DNA of 64,000 nt, from assembly GCA_022393335.1 (NCBI GenBank), contig JAJEKB010021601.1, forward strand, positions 2,076,620 through 2,140,619, given 5' to 3'. The notes beneath the pieces are model-generated. The model ran no database searches. It was given only the letters and a program-made list of their open reading frames with translations, and was not told the DNA's origin. This document shows, in pieces, positions 22,356-35,574 of the stretch (positions within the stretch are counted from its first letter, which is position 1; each line of letters begins with the position of its first letter). The translations under genes and the position numbers were made by a program. Origin of the DNA: Macrotrachela quadricornifera. Lineage: Eukaryota; Rotifera; Eurotatoria; Philodinida; Philodinidae.

Positions 22356-25300
22356 TAATGTATTTTTCGTGGTAATTCAATATTTCATGTAAGACATATT
22401 AGGACATCGTAACACTATGATTTTCTACAAGTTACTGATGTTGAGTGTTGTACAATGAGCTCAAAACTGCTTTACATTTTTAAATTTTTAACTTTTGTCC
22501 TCCTTCATATTTTGCGCAACATAATTGAAAATGTCTCTTGAAATTTATAGCGAGAAAAATGAACTCTTCCATGTTTCATGTAATATGATAAAGTTTTTCG
22601 ATATGTAGATTCAAGGGGTGTAAGTAGTGTCCAAATATTAAAGAAAGAGCATAGAAAAATGTTCGAGTCTACAACTTGTTTTCTCACTGAGTGGCCAGAA
22701 CAATAAGGTAATATCGACTTTGTGTCATTCGATAAAGAATAAACTTCTCTATTAATAGTCATATTTCAAGTTAAAAGCTCAACTGGAAATTCTTTTACAG
22801 TATAGTCTCCAAAATCCCCACCAATAAAGTCATCTGGTTGGTTGATTGATTGGCCAGTCAGGTACTATCATACTGTAGGGATTCAGAATCCGTTGTGCTA
22901 AATAATAAACACTATAGGTTTTCATCCTCTTTCGTTCTTGAGCTATTGAGAAAACAGTCACATCCATAAAATTTTCGATAGAAAATTTACTACAGCACTC
23001 CAACAATGGAATTACTATCCAGATGAAACGGCCATATACGGTCAAATACATGCCGTTTACGCATTGTATTCTACCAGAATCCTGGTCGACTTTTTACGCC
23101 CGTATCTTAATGAGAGTATGACATAAATACGGTCGAAAACCTTTGACCAGAATTCTGGCAAACCGCTGCACATATTTGATTGTATACAGCGACCGGATTC
23201 AATCATTGGGTAAATTTTCCGAAATAAAGATTTTTCATCAAACATTAGCTCTTGACCCTTCCCTGGACGTAAGAATATAGCATGCAAAATTTGGTTGCAC
23301 AAGCTTCCACACAGATCAAATTCATAAAAAACATATAGACAGAATAATAAATTTTCTTTTTAGTGTCATAGATTCAAATCAGCAATGTTTTGAAAGTGTC
23401 AAGTTCAGAATAGCATCTATATTTATCGTATTCGAATGAGAATTTTGAAAGAGGTTGAATATTTTCGCAAGCCTTGCTTGAGAAAAGGATGATTCTAGTA
23501 TGTAGCTTTGAAAAAGAAAGAGTTAATCGATCTGAATTGATATTTTCTAGAAATATCTACATAGTATAGCAAAAGTTCTCATAAAAAAAGATGGGTGAAT
23601 GATGTAGGGAACAGAGATGCATGAACCACGAGCTTTATGTATCCCATGCAGCATACTCCATAAACATTTTTGTCTTGTGCCCATCAACTTCCGTTAATTT
23701 ATAAGTTTATTTCTTCACTTCGCTTCGCCTCGCATAATGAAGAGATTTTTCATAAACTGGCTGCCATTCGACTTTCTTGTTCAGAAATGATCGTATATCA
23801 CTCAAAAAACAATCTTTAAGAAAAAGTAACGTTCTTTCAAAATAATATTTTTCGATCAAAAACACCTGACGGGATCGAACAATATTACGTAGTCTTCAAA
23901 CGAGCAGCTTGAAATACAATTTCTTTCTCCGAAAACCGTTTTTTTCGCTCAAGAACGTTTTTCTTAATGCAAGATAGCTTTAGGATTCTTGTCCGTATTC
24001 TTTCAAAAAACTTTTTTCGAAAAGTATTTCGAATTTTATATCATTCAATGCAGTTTAATCCGCTGATTTCGAATATCATTTTGGTTTTCTTCAAAGCTTA
24101 ACATGAAGACCTAAAGCGGAATTTTCCACCAAAAAGCGTGATTTTTCGAAACTTCTGTGGATCAACTGAGAAAAAATTCACGAGTTGATGCTGCTACGAT
24201 AATTAGGGTATATATCCAGGAGTATCGGGCAAAAATTTCAGTTCGATTGAAGGTAATCCCTTCGTATGGTATTCAGAGTTCGAAACGGCAGAGTTTCGGG
24301 CCTCTTGCTTTGAAAATAGGTTAAAGATTTCTTGAAAAGCTACTATATAACATATGCTCCCACTGAGCTCGATGACCTGATTCTGAATATCATCGTCATT
24401 CTCCTTCAAAGACTAACGTGGATGCCTGAAACCGGATTTTTGGGCACCCTCAAGGATAGTCCACAAAGTGTTTTATGAAATGGTGCTATTACCGTAGTGA
24501 GAATACACATGCATGTTTCATCATACATGGTCTCTTTGAAGGATTTTAAATGTACGAAATCGTAGGCTTGAAGGTGGGCTTTTGACATAGCGACTCCTTG
24601 TCTTCTACTCTATTGTAAATTGGATTATGATAATTGTTCTGTGCTATAAAGTCTATGAGTAAACAAGTTTTTATGATATTGCTCCTTTCATTTATGTCGA
24701 TTTCTGAGCCCAAGCATACTCAAGCACTTTTCTAGAACTCTATAAAACTTGAAGAACCTATATTTAGAGAAATGATAGATCAAATATGAATGTGCCTGCA
24801 CAAACTGCTAGACTTTGGAAAAAAGTATTTTTGCGTATGTCATTCTGGCTCCTAACTGTGCAAGAAGGCTACGAAGGACTCTCTCCCATACAGTCCGACC
24901 AATACCAACTTTTTGTCCTTTCAATAAATCTTAGTTCGATCATCAAAATATAAAATAAAACAAACGAAATAAAGAAAAACCCGAAGCACTTCGGATGGTA
25001 TCAATGATTTCAACTGACTCTAATGATTCCAAACGATTCTGTTGCTGGAAACCTACTATTTACGTATTGTAAGCAGTTCTTTTTAGTAGAGGTATCTGAA
25101 TATGTAATTTACTTATTAAATCAGCTAAATAGAAAAAACTTTTACTACAAATATATTCCAATCCAATAAAAATATTGTGCTCCACGAAATTCAAATTTTC
25201 ACTTGGATGTAGTGTGAAGATGAGCTTCAGTGCTAATATATATTATGAAATGTTGAAGGAGACAACATGGTAATTTAAATACTCTTCAGCAACAGCAGAA

Positions 25301-25817
25301 AAACAACGTGTAATTAGGCTACTAATATAGTACATAATTCTTTGCACTAATACAAAGATTTTAGTAGGATATCATTATAAATGAATATTGGATTACATAA
25401 TAAGTGAAGCCAATTATCTGTTGACTTATTTTATAGATCATGATAAGGATGTCGGTAAAACTGACAAAATTGGCACACGTTCTGACATGCTATTTTTAAG
25501 GTGTGGTCCTTTGCCATTCAAAGACTTCCTAAATTTTGAAGCAATTTGAAACATGAAAACAAATCCATTTTTTCTCTTACAAAACGGTCTTCTAGCCTCT
25601 AATAGACTCTTGAGCATGATGTTATTTTGACGTTTTAAGGGACCAAAGCGAATATAACAAATGTGTTCACATATAATTAAAGAGGCTCAATCGCATTGGG
25701 TATTTTAGTTCTGTAATTTTTTACTAGATAGCTGTAAAATCACATTAAATTTATCGCATGTTGATAACAGTTGACTACAGGTAAAAAGCTTTTTGAGAAT
25801 TGAACAAGAGTAAGATT
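22356..25817. other. Gene-free stretch with weak repeats
   Basis: Several minus-strand frames of 60-85 codons (22505-22762, 22830-23051, 23057-23302, 24203-24409, 24406-24588) lack known motifs, and nothing around them supports splicing. A short inverted repeat (CCAGAATCCTGG ... CCAGAATTCTGG) lies near 23085-23160. A diverged direct repeat is listed separately at 24064-24460. Confidence 0.4.
24064..24460. repeat. Diverged direct repeat, about 318 bp apart
   Basis: The block TCTTCAAAGCTTAACATGAAGACCTAAAGCGGAATTTT-like near 24090-24130 recurs as CCTTCAAAGACTAACGTGGATGCCTGAAACCGGATTTTT-like near 24408-24447. Both are preceded by GAATATCATTTTGG or GAATATCATCGTC. This suggests an old tandem duplication. 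Confidence 0.55.
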
Positions 25818-25819
25818 TA

Positions 25820-26380
25820 TCCTAGTCGATTCCCCTCAACGAAATCTCCAGGGAGTTCTGTGAAAAATGTAAAATCCTCAAGGACTTTACATTGGAAATC
25901 CACGGAGAGTCGCACGTTTACGGAAGTCCTTCAAACTTTCCGAGATGTCTCCCTAAAATTTTCAAGAACTTGAACTTTTCAGGATATTTCGAGGGTAATT
26001 TCCTGAAGAGTTCCTCATAATACTCATCAAATCCCGGAGAAAGCGCCTGAATCCCCTCTTAACTCCCAAGTAGAAGTGAATGGTGACGACCAATCACTTG
26101 TTTACCGTTACTGTTTGATCAGCCCAAGGCGCTAACCAGACGAAGGATGAGAACCGGTAAGAATTTTAGAACCTACGGTAAAGGCTAATTTTTTAACACC
26201 ATTAGTCATTGTTGTTCTGACGACATATAAATTAACTAATACATTGGTCTTCACCGTAGGTTTTAAGGTGTTTACCGCGTTTCACCGGTCGACCGACTCA
26301 TCGTCACCGTTGCAACCCTACTCTCTATGCATTCACGATACAGTCTTTCCAGGGATTTTTCTAGGAGGTTTCGACTAGGG
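25820..26380. mobile_element. TA-flanked foldback element (TCCTAGTCGA ends)
   Basis: The left end TCCTAGTCGATTCCCCT and the right end AGGTTTCGACTAGGG are inverted repeats with TA at 25818-25819 and 26381-26382. Within the left arm an AAATCC-n-GGA motif recurs (AAATCTCCAGGGAG, AAATCCTCAAGGAC, AAATCCACGGAGAG, AAATCCCGGAGAAAG). It contains a second TA-flanked element at 26073-26318. Confidence 0.8.
26073..26318. mobile_element. Small TA-flanked element nested in the previous one
   Basis: The left end GAAGTGAATGGTGACGA and the right-end reverse complement GGGTTGCAACGGTGACGA share GGTGACGA, with TA at 26071-26072 and 26319-26320. CGGTAAA/TTTACCG and ACCTACGGTAAA/CACCGTAGGTTTT are repeated in inverted orientation inside. 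Confidence 0.65.
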
Positions 26381-26687
26381 TACATCTCTTTCTTTATCCT
26401 TACTTTCAACCTGATTCAATTATTGAATGGTATTTGAGGTTTTTGTCATGGTGTAATGATTGAACGATTTCTCTTTCTGAATACTGTTTTCTCTGTCATT
26501 AAAGATTAATATGTTACAAAAAACTAGGAAAAGTTCCAGTCGTTCGATTGAAAAATTATTTATTTGAGTTAAAGAAGTGAATCATATTAGTAACATCTGT
26601 AGTTAATTTGAATATTAAATTTTTGAAAATCAATATTATGGATTAGTCATTTTATGATTTTATTTCATAGATTGCATCATTAAAGTC

Positions 26688-28420
26688 TTAGTTGGTTATT
26701 GTGTGAAGAGAAGGATGGTCATTAGCACTTCCTTTTACAGACATACTAGAAATCCCTTTTGTTCGTAAAAGCTTTGTTTTTAATCGATATTCTTCATCTT
26801 TTCGTTGCATTTGTCTTCGATAAGCGAATGGAACTGAAAAGAGCCACACAAGCATAGCCGCATGCATAATTAAAAAAATACCAAAGAAGGCGAAAAATAC
26901 GTATCTATCGATCCATACGAATAGATCATCTGTATTAGTCGTTGAATAGTGCTGCTCGATGAACACTACTGCTCCAATGATTGCATGCCAAATACACAAG
27001 ATTACTAAAATGAATATCGATACAATTGAATACTTATCCAATGATGTCATATACGAGATTGTGGGCTAAACAAAGGCATATATATCTAAAACATTGAAAA
27101 GATAAACTAAGTGAATATGCATACCAGTGATCGATTAACTGTCCAACGGAAAGTAATTGAAGTAAGAAGAAGAGTAACATTAATTTGAAGTCGATTTTGT
27201 GGAAGCCTACATATAAAATGATTCTCAATTTGATAAACAAAAGAGAATAAGAACATTTCTTACGTAGGTGGAATAGAAAATATGCAAAAGCTACAGATAG
27301 TAATAAGAAACATGAGACAAAAACCGTTCCAATAGAAGTATTCCGATTGACGTCCTAAAAAAAAAGGAAATTAGTATATGATTATGCTTTCACATCAACT
27401 GTTAACAATAATAAAGGTTCTAAGAAATCTCATTTGATCTTAGCACATTCAACTCAAAGAAAAACGCACAATTTGTTTTCAACTTAGAGTGAAAAACTTT
27501 GTAAGAGATGTGGGATTAAGTGGATGCTGTTGAATCTACATCAGTCTGTTAATGATTATATTACCTGCATGACACGAAACTACTAAAAATGATCGTTTTC
27601 GCTCTTCTTGTGCATTTGATTGTGGTTCGTCGTCATTATCATTATCTGATAAAAATTCTTTAACAAATCGTTGTTCGGTATCAACGTGCTCATACAAAAA
27701 CCATTCTTGTTGATCAACAAATGTCTCACGATTGATTCCACTCAAACGAAAAGGATCAGCCATCAGTATAACCTTGTCATCATAATATATTGAACCAACA
27801 GATATCGACAGTTCTTGCACATCGGACGGAAAATTATGCAATTCCAGTTTTTCCCAGAATAATCCTTTAATTCGTCGATATTCACAAATATAGATGAGTT
27901 GATCAGATGCTCGTTTAACACTGTAAGTTATTTGTTCATTAAGTTCACCAAGTGCATTTTCAATAAATAATTGAGGATGCCAGTAAGATTCAGCATATTT
28001 CATCAGAGGTACGGATTTACCTTCAGCTAAAAGATTTTGCTCATCACGTGACAATATATACATAAGTGTATCCATGTTGATCGGCCATCGAGCTTCAATA
28101 GCTATTTGTGCTTGATACTTTTCATTCAATGTATCAATTTCACCTGAAAATGGAATATAATAGTATGACATCAATGATATACATATATAAAAATATGTAC
28201 CAATTCGAAGAAAAGTAACTCGAATGGTGACTTGAATGATTTGAGATTTTTTATATTTATCTTCAGAATTCTGAGTACCAACGTTTCCTAACTCGTTCAA
28301 CACTAAAATATTCATATAAATTAATCTTGATCACGTTTAGACGTCTTGAATCATTCATTCTTTACCTCTTATTTGAAGAATATCTTGTTTTTCTTTCGAA
28401 CTAGGTGTTACTTTATTCAT
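26688..28420 (-). CDS. Pentameric ligand-gated ion channel subunit lacking Cys-loop cysteines, 428 aa, 6 exons
   Basis: Exons (minus strand): 28420-28366, 28302-28201, 28143-27565, 27354-27264, 27206-27125, 27065-26688; phases agree. The extracellular beta-sandwich includes EARWPINMDTLMYI, ESYWHPQLFIENALGE and the pro-loop LELHNFPSDVQELS. Four membrane helices follow: M1 FCLMFLITICSFCIFSIPPT, M2 pore helix after PQNRLQINVTLLLTS with the M2-M3 loop SLPTISYMTSLDKYS, M3 YSIVSIFILVILCIW, M4 YVFFAFFGIFLIMHAAML. The two disulfide cysteines that normally bracket the FPxD loop are Glu and Leu here. Ligand and ion selectivity cannot be read. No signal peptide is visible at this start, so an upstream exon may be missing. 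Confidence 0.85.
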
Positions 28421-28781
28421 CTGAACGTCTTTTGAATAAATGTTATATCGTTGAATTGATAAAGAAAGTATTGTTTATCTTATTGAATGATGTTGTTGAT
28501 TAGTTCGATCAAGATTTTTATTTTGAAGAAAATTAATGATCAAGTAACTTCATGTTAATAGAAAAGAAAAAATAAAGTATTTTTGATGCGTTTCAATAGT
28601 ACAACAAGATTATTTTTACTAAATATTACCAATAGAATAATACATAATATTGAATTTTATACGTTTAGAGAGTGATATATTATGCCCCATGACATAAGTC
28701 AGTAATTAATATTGATTTTTGAGAAAAAAGTGTTTGAGAAAAATGCTTATAATTTTTGAAAGAAACATGCTAGAAATCTTT
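28421..28781. other. Upstream region of the channel gene, nothing recognised
   Basis: AT-rich DNA. A missing first exon with a signal peptide would be expected here or farther on, but none can be read. Confidence 0.35.
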
Positions 28782-29255
28782 TACAGTTCAAAAATTCTGA
28801 ACGTTCTTCAGAAAAGCATTTATTGTTGTCAGGATATAAAAAATATCAAAACATGGGTAATATTTTAAGATTTTCATTGTCGAAAATTGTTTGTTTTTGC
28901 GAAATAAGCATGGAATTCAGGATCAGCATAAAATAATGCACATAAAAAAAGTCTAATTTTTACTCTAAAATAATTCCTGTCAAAATTTTTCTCTTGGTCC
29001 TCCTCAGCTTTTTATTCTTCAAATTTTCTCCCATGGTCTCCTATGAGTCGAATTGTAACAGGAACTATTTTAGAGTAAAAACTAGATTTTTTGATGCATT
29101 CTTTCGTGCTGGTTCCGAACATTATGCTTATTTTGCAAAAACAAACAACTTTCGACAATCAAGATAGTACCTATTTTTTGATATTTTTAATATCCTGACA
29201 ACAGTAAGTACCTTTATGAAGAACGCTCAGAATTTTCGAACTGTACGAGATATAA
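28782..29255. mobile_element. Foldback element with about 200-bp arms
   Basis: TACAGTTCAAAAATTCTGAA near 28783 pairs with the complement of TTCAGAATTTTCGAACTGTA near 29230. GTTGTCAGGATAT, ATTGTCGAAAATTGTTTGTT and TTTTTACTCTAAAATAATTCCTGT-like blocks also recur inverted. The spacer is about 80 bp. No coding sequence; ends are approximate. Confidence 0.75.
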
Positions 29256-29957
29256 ACTTGAATCTATTCTAGAACTATAGATCTTGATTGGGGCTATCGA
29301 TCTCATTAATTCAGAGTTAAAGTCAATCATACTTTTTGATAAAGACAGTCTTGTCAACCTTACATACAAAAACCCTACTATAGTAAGTTTTATTGGAATA
29401 CCCCATTATTCTCTAGTACCACATGCTGGATGGAGATCTGACAATGATGAAAACCAGAAGTCCTTAGCATTTTCCTTTCAAAAATTATAAGTATTTTTCT
29501 CAAGCGCCGTTTTATTCAAAAATCGATATTAGTTCGAATATTAGAAACAATTTGCTCGTTCTATTAACGATGAGAAAATAAAAATGAAGATTATAATACA
29601 AAAAACCATAACGCAAGGAACATATATCAATAGCGATCAATCTGTGTGTCGTAATTCTCTATCGTTTTATTTATTAAATATGACTTTAATAATAGAAAAA
29701 CGCAATATTCACATGTCACATATAAAAAGAAGTATTTCACTTTTCATTGTTTAGTTTTCCTAAAGACAAATATTCCATTACTAGAAATAGAGTGTATCGT
29801 TTTAACAGAGAAAATTTTTAAAAGAAATTTCTTGAATTGCTAGTGTCAGCTTTGCTAATAGAAAAAAATGACTTTACTTTACAAATGATTGTTTCGGTGA
29901 AAGTATTTACACAGGAATCGAGTATTTTATCTCATTTTAGCCTAAAAATTATATTTC
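29256..29957. other. Intergenic, nothing recognised
   Basis: A 68-codon plus-strand frame at 29284-29490 shows no known domain. Confidence 0.35.
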
Positions 29958-31279
29958 CCATATGAAAATTTTGTTGAATTAAACGCGTTTGTAAATGCAT
30001 ATAATAAATACAGTAAACGCGTCAAAACTGAAACATTGGACGTTTTAAATGCGTTTCAATTTATGAACGCATCTAAACGCGGTTATTTTTTTTTGGAAAA
30101 AAATCTGATTCCATCCTCGCAGACTCGATCTACGTCATCATCATTTTCATATCATGATCATCTCTTGCACGAAGCATCGTCTATGGCATTTATTTAATTT
30201 TTATAGATACATTTAGATTGTGCGAGAAGTGAGGCTAGAACATAAGACGTTAGATTAGAAGTCTACTTACTTGAAACAATGAACTATATTGGAATATCTA
30301 TACAGAGATCGGATTTCTCTTTTAATAAAAAATGTAGACTTTTTGATTGAAAAAAAATAAGTCAAATGAAAATAGATTAGAGTTATTCAACGAAGGATAA
30401 ATTATTTTCGTTGAAAAGAAAAACAGTTTAATAAACTAGCAGAAATATTTTTATTTATAAAACTAATAATTATATAATTCTGCGTCTTAGTTTCATTTTC
30501 CTTGATGAATTTGAAATATTCTTATATGTTATTTTCTCAAACAATAATTTGAATCGGCCACTCGACTTTGACTCGTATTCGCGAATAATCATTATTTTTC
30601 GTTTTATTCCATGTCTAAAAATTTTATTATTGTCAGAAAAGCCTACAACTGAACAGAACTAAAAGCTTATACAGTAATAAAAGATAATTTCTGATCTAAG
30701 AAATGTAATGGTTTCGTTTGGAAAGATTATTATTATATATCTGGAAATTTTATTACATTACACGAAACGACTGAATATTATTGTAAAAATACTTGGAAAA
30801 AATCAACTAGAATTTTTCTAAACTATGTAGTAATTAAGTACATAATTATATAGAAATCTGTCAGGGATTATATCGAATTAATAAGTTTTGTCAAATTTGT
30901 TCGAGCGTTGCCAAAAGTTATTCGTAGACTCATAGTGATTTCTATCTAAAAAAAAGTGTGTGGGCGCGTTTTTTGACCGTATCGGTGAGGGAAATGCATT
31001 TAAATGCGTCTGTTCTTTTTTAGAAATGAGATAAAATGAAACTATAAACGCATTTATCAGTGGAAATATACGAAAACTCGTTCAACTATAGAAATGAATG
31101 AGATGCGTTTCTATTTGAAATGTGTCTAAACGCGTTCGTATTATAAACGCATCTCTGTATATCTCTTATTACAAACGCTTTCGAATGTGGTCATTGGATG
31201 CGTTTAGACGCGGCACATCATATTTTGAAACATCTGACGCATTTAGACGCTCTTAGTCTGCGTTTCAGAGTCACATGGG
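29958..31279. mobile_element. Probable foldback element with AAACGCATTT motif clusters at both ends
   Basis: Variants of AAACGC(A/G)T and ATGCGTTT cluster at 29980-30085 and again, denser, at 30965-31265 (for example GTCTAAACGCGTTCG, GGATGCGTTTAGACGCGG). About 880 bp of plain AT-rich DNA lies between. Possible ends are CCCATATGA at the left and the complement of TCACATGGG at the right, similar to the 37.2-kb element, but the exact termini and target duplication are uncertain. Confidence 0.5.
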
Positions 31280-34200
31280 CAAAAGCAAAAGTAAAATCAG
31301 AACATAAAGTAAAACGAAATCGTCTGAAACTTTCAATACTAAAAATATTTACTCGTATTGTTCTATTATCGTTATTGATTGTCTTTTGACTATGAATAAG
31401 TGTTAATAAGAATAGTTATGCACAATTAAATTAACTCATAATTTATGCATACTATTTTAATATACATTCAGAACGTTGTTTAACATAATTTGCAATTGTT
31501 GAACACTTTAAATCAAATGAATAAATGTGCTGCATAAATCTATTTTCTCATCTTTGCCCGATTTTCTTTCTCTTTCATTCATCTCCGTCAATGGTCTTAA
31601 TTTTCCTTTTCTCCCTTTTTTCCCGCTCAACTTTCCTTTCCTTTTTGCTCTCGTCTGATGAAGATAATTTAGTAATTCAAGTCGACGGTTGCAGACTCCG
31701 TATACTGTGGTAAACGATTGTATACGGAGATCGTATCGAGCCGTTTATGATTGTAAACGACAGTATTTCAGTCGTGCACGATCGTAAAAGATCATATTTT
31801 GCTCTTTATATGACATGGTATTCTTTCAACGATTTTTTCTTTACTTTTGACGATCGTAGCTAAGTTGTACGACGTTTTATAGAATGAAAGTAAATTTACA
31901 TAATACCTCATGTCGTTTATTTTTGTGCGATTGCTCGAAAACAAAGCTCAACTGACAATTTGAGATATATTCGAAAGTACAACTTCGTTTTCCCAAAATA
32001 TGTTCTTTTTTAGAAGATATTCCGTTCAATAATAACCATACAACCGCTTTGTGTTTTTATAAACGTTTAATTTAAAATCTATACCAATTTTCATGTGAAT
32101 ATAGATAACGCATTGCTTCATAATAGATAAGACGTTTTCTTTAATATTAATGATCATCTACAAAAGAAAATGGTTAAAATAAAGGATACGACGACAGCAG
32201 TTGCAGCAAATGAAAGAAAAGACATTACATACTGGTCTAAAACAGAAAATTTTCGTCGAAAGGAAAATATAAATTATCCATCATCTCAAAATGGCCAGGG
32301 TCTTTTAATATATAACCACTTGAGTACAAGGCATATTTGATTTAAAGGTGAAAGCATTTTAGCCACTAATTGATTATGTATCAAAGAATGCTGTTTTAAA
32401 ATGCAGTTTCTAAAACAGATATCCATATCTATTTGATGAACTGCGACACAATTATAAATTTTTTATTTCAAATATTTTTTCCTTTATCGAAAAAAAATAA
32501 CGATACAATGGTGGAATATCTTCAGGTTGTTTTTTATGGAATTTGCATTTGCTTACACGTAGTGTTTCCAGCGAAAATATCATCATTAATGCTAGAATCT
32601 GACTGATCAGACCAGGAGCTTAGCATCAGCAAACAATCTTCGGAAGTACATGAACAGAAAACATTTTCAGTTCAATACTGAATATGTGTCTTTGTTAACT
32701 TTTCGGATTTGCTGCATGTAACATAAAAATTGCTCGCTTGATAGATTTACTGTTTAATATGACATTCGATTTTGCCTGTTGGCTTTTGTAAACATATAAA
32801 AGCCAATCTATTTGACTTTCTAGCCATACTAATAATGGGCATAATCATGTATATATGTGTAACAGCATTCATTGATTTGACTGGTCTTTAATTGTTTTTT
32901 TTCGTCGGTTGTTGCTGGCGTTCGTGTTGATAGATTGTCATAGCTGAAAGATCAGAAATTATTTTCCATTTAATTTTTTTCTATTTGTAAATAATGTACT
33001 TAAAACTGCTTTGAACATTGTTCAATATATGATCTTCAGCATAACCTGGAATTGTATTTTTTACTATTTTGACAAAACGTTTAGCCGATTTTAATATTTT
33101 ATTTCGGTCTTTCAAATGATTTTTGGTTACCAACGTTGTCACTTATCTTGGTTAAATGTGATGGCTAGACTGACTAGATCTTCTGCTTTCTCACTTTCTT
33201 TCCTGCTATTTCAAACATTCTAGTTCGTTGTCATATGAACGCTTGAATTATTACTATTGATCATGATGACCAACACTTCTGAAAACTTAGGAACCTCTCG
33301 GAAATTGGAAGATTTTTCTAATCATTTTCTGATCTTCTGATTTTTCTACGAATCTGGATGTTTTAGATCGTAATTTTGTTAGGGAACTTAAATATAACTA
33401 TAACTCACTGATGGTTCGATATTGTCTCGTCTTTTTTTGTTTGAATGGTTTGTAGTTTGGGACTTCTATAGCTACTAACGGACACTTTCATACACTGATA
33501 AATCTTTATTAAAACCGGTAACATTCTCAAGGGCGCAACTGCAAAGACACGTAGATCGCATGCATATTCTAAAAAGTTTGCTTTTTTAGACAGAAAAATA
33601 AAAAAAGTTCTTTTTCAAAGGTGTTTTAGCTACTGGATTTATATGAATGGTGACGTTAAAGTTGTCTGCTATCGAAATTTTGACATCTTAGGGATTACAC
33701 TCTCTGTTTTGTAGGCTTAGCTACGTTCTTGAGCACATTGAATCGAGAGAAAATCTGCATAAACATCTTTTAACTGAAAGACATTTAACAAAGCAAATTC
33801 GAATAAACGAGACATATGAATGCAAATAATGAATTCATATCATTTAACCTTTTTCCCTCTTCATGGGTGCTCTCAACATGAATGCTACATATGCGATAGA
33901 ATTTTGAATTTACTGAAAAGGAGTCCGCCTATAAGTGTCTTTTATTATTTTCTATGACTAAAACTATATATTCTTTGTTTGATCTTTCTTTATTACGAAA
34001 TACCTTTGAAAATGATGCATGAGTCATAAATAGAAACTGAAAAGAGCATTTGGTGCTGTCATGTTCACATAATAGCATTAATTTACAAAAAAAATATTCT
34101 TGCTGATTTTTAAGTTTTTGACCGGGTCACTCTGGTTAACATACTGGAATCAGCAACTACTGTTGTTTTGGGATCAACAACATGCAAACAATTATGTTGC

Positions 34201-35574
34201 AAAGTATTAACATCATTTTCACCATCATTTATCAGATTTGTATATTACAGATTAAGTTGTTGAATAGAATTACTCAACTGTAAAATTATAGAATAGAATA
34301 AATATCTCATATGAAACATTTTTTACTTTTCATACAATGAATTTTAAAAGGCACTGTCGTTTTTTTATGTAGTTCATACATGTTTTATTATTTTTTCTCT
34401 TCTTCTCTCTCCTGTTTTTTTTAATCATAACTTATAAGAAATTATGCATAAACTCGTTTGTTCCTGCTTTAAATATTTAATGTTTAGAAATTACTGATGC
34501 AAATCCGAGCAAATTCATGATTTTTAACATAATACATCTTCCAAACATCGTTTCGAATTCCACTGTTTCGACTGTATTAGACAATACACAGTGCTGTTAA
34601 TCTATCGAATTCAAGCAGTTTTTTGATATCCTGAAAAAAATCTACTGCCGCGATGAATATCACTGACAAGTATGAGATAAAACTAAGCTGTTGTGTTTGT
34701 TTAACTATACTAGTCTTGATATATCAAACTATTTTAATGTTATTTGCATTTTATTTTAGAATAATACCTTGTATTGAATAATATAAATAATAGTTTTATT
34801 AACGAAGAAGAAAAAAAAGATTATTGTTAACTGATACGATTAAAGAAGTTTTGTTGACATTTCAAAAATACTGTGCAAAACTAAATAGAGACCGTGTATA
34901 TCGATGTCGAGAACAAAAGCGATGAGCAAATATAAGCGAATATCAATGTCAAGTACAAGAACAAAAACGAAAATTTAGGAAAGCACATCGATTAAATAAT
35001 GTTCACCATGAACGGTTAAAGTAACGATATGAGACGATTACTCTTCTATCATTTTGTTTACTTAGTACATAACTATTTTTACTCTCAATCACGAGTTTAA
35101 AAAATAATATTTTTCAAATGTTAATGAATTTATTCATTGTAAATATTCTTTTGTCAGGTATGATTAGGATAAACGTGATCATTTTCTTATTATGATTCAG
35201 TTCATACAATTAATTAAATTAAGCATTTAATGACTGATCTTCTCCTTTTTTTTCAATAAAATGAAAAACTTCGTTTAGTATCAAATGAAAATAAGATGCA
35301 AACTATCACTATTGTAAATAAATGTTCAATTATATAACTTCCAATTCATTGAAACCCATTTGTTATTAATATCAAAGAAATCAAACAATTTAACGTGATT
35401 TTTTCTTTTATTTTTTTTTTGAAAAAAATGTAGCTTAATCAAATATAAATATATGCATGTATAAAAAATCGTCAGACTAATAGGAAATGAATACATCTAA
35501 TTATTGCTTGATTATATATTAAAGCAACTGGAATTAATACTAGAGAATAGTTAAAGATGATAGATGGACTTGTT
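31280..35574. other. Long gene-poor stretch
   Basis: AT-rich. A cluster of CGATCGTA/GTAAACGA palindromic motifs lies at about 31680-31890 and may be one arm of another element. A 56-codon hydrophilic frame at 32170-32340 (MVKIKDTTTAVAANERKD...) could be real but has no support. A basic, glutamine-rich frame interrupted by a stop near 34860-35020 (REQKR, YQCQVQEQKRKFRKAHRL) may be a transposon relic. Nothing else is recognised. Confidence 0.4.
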
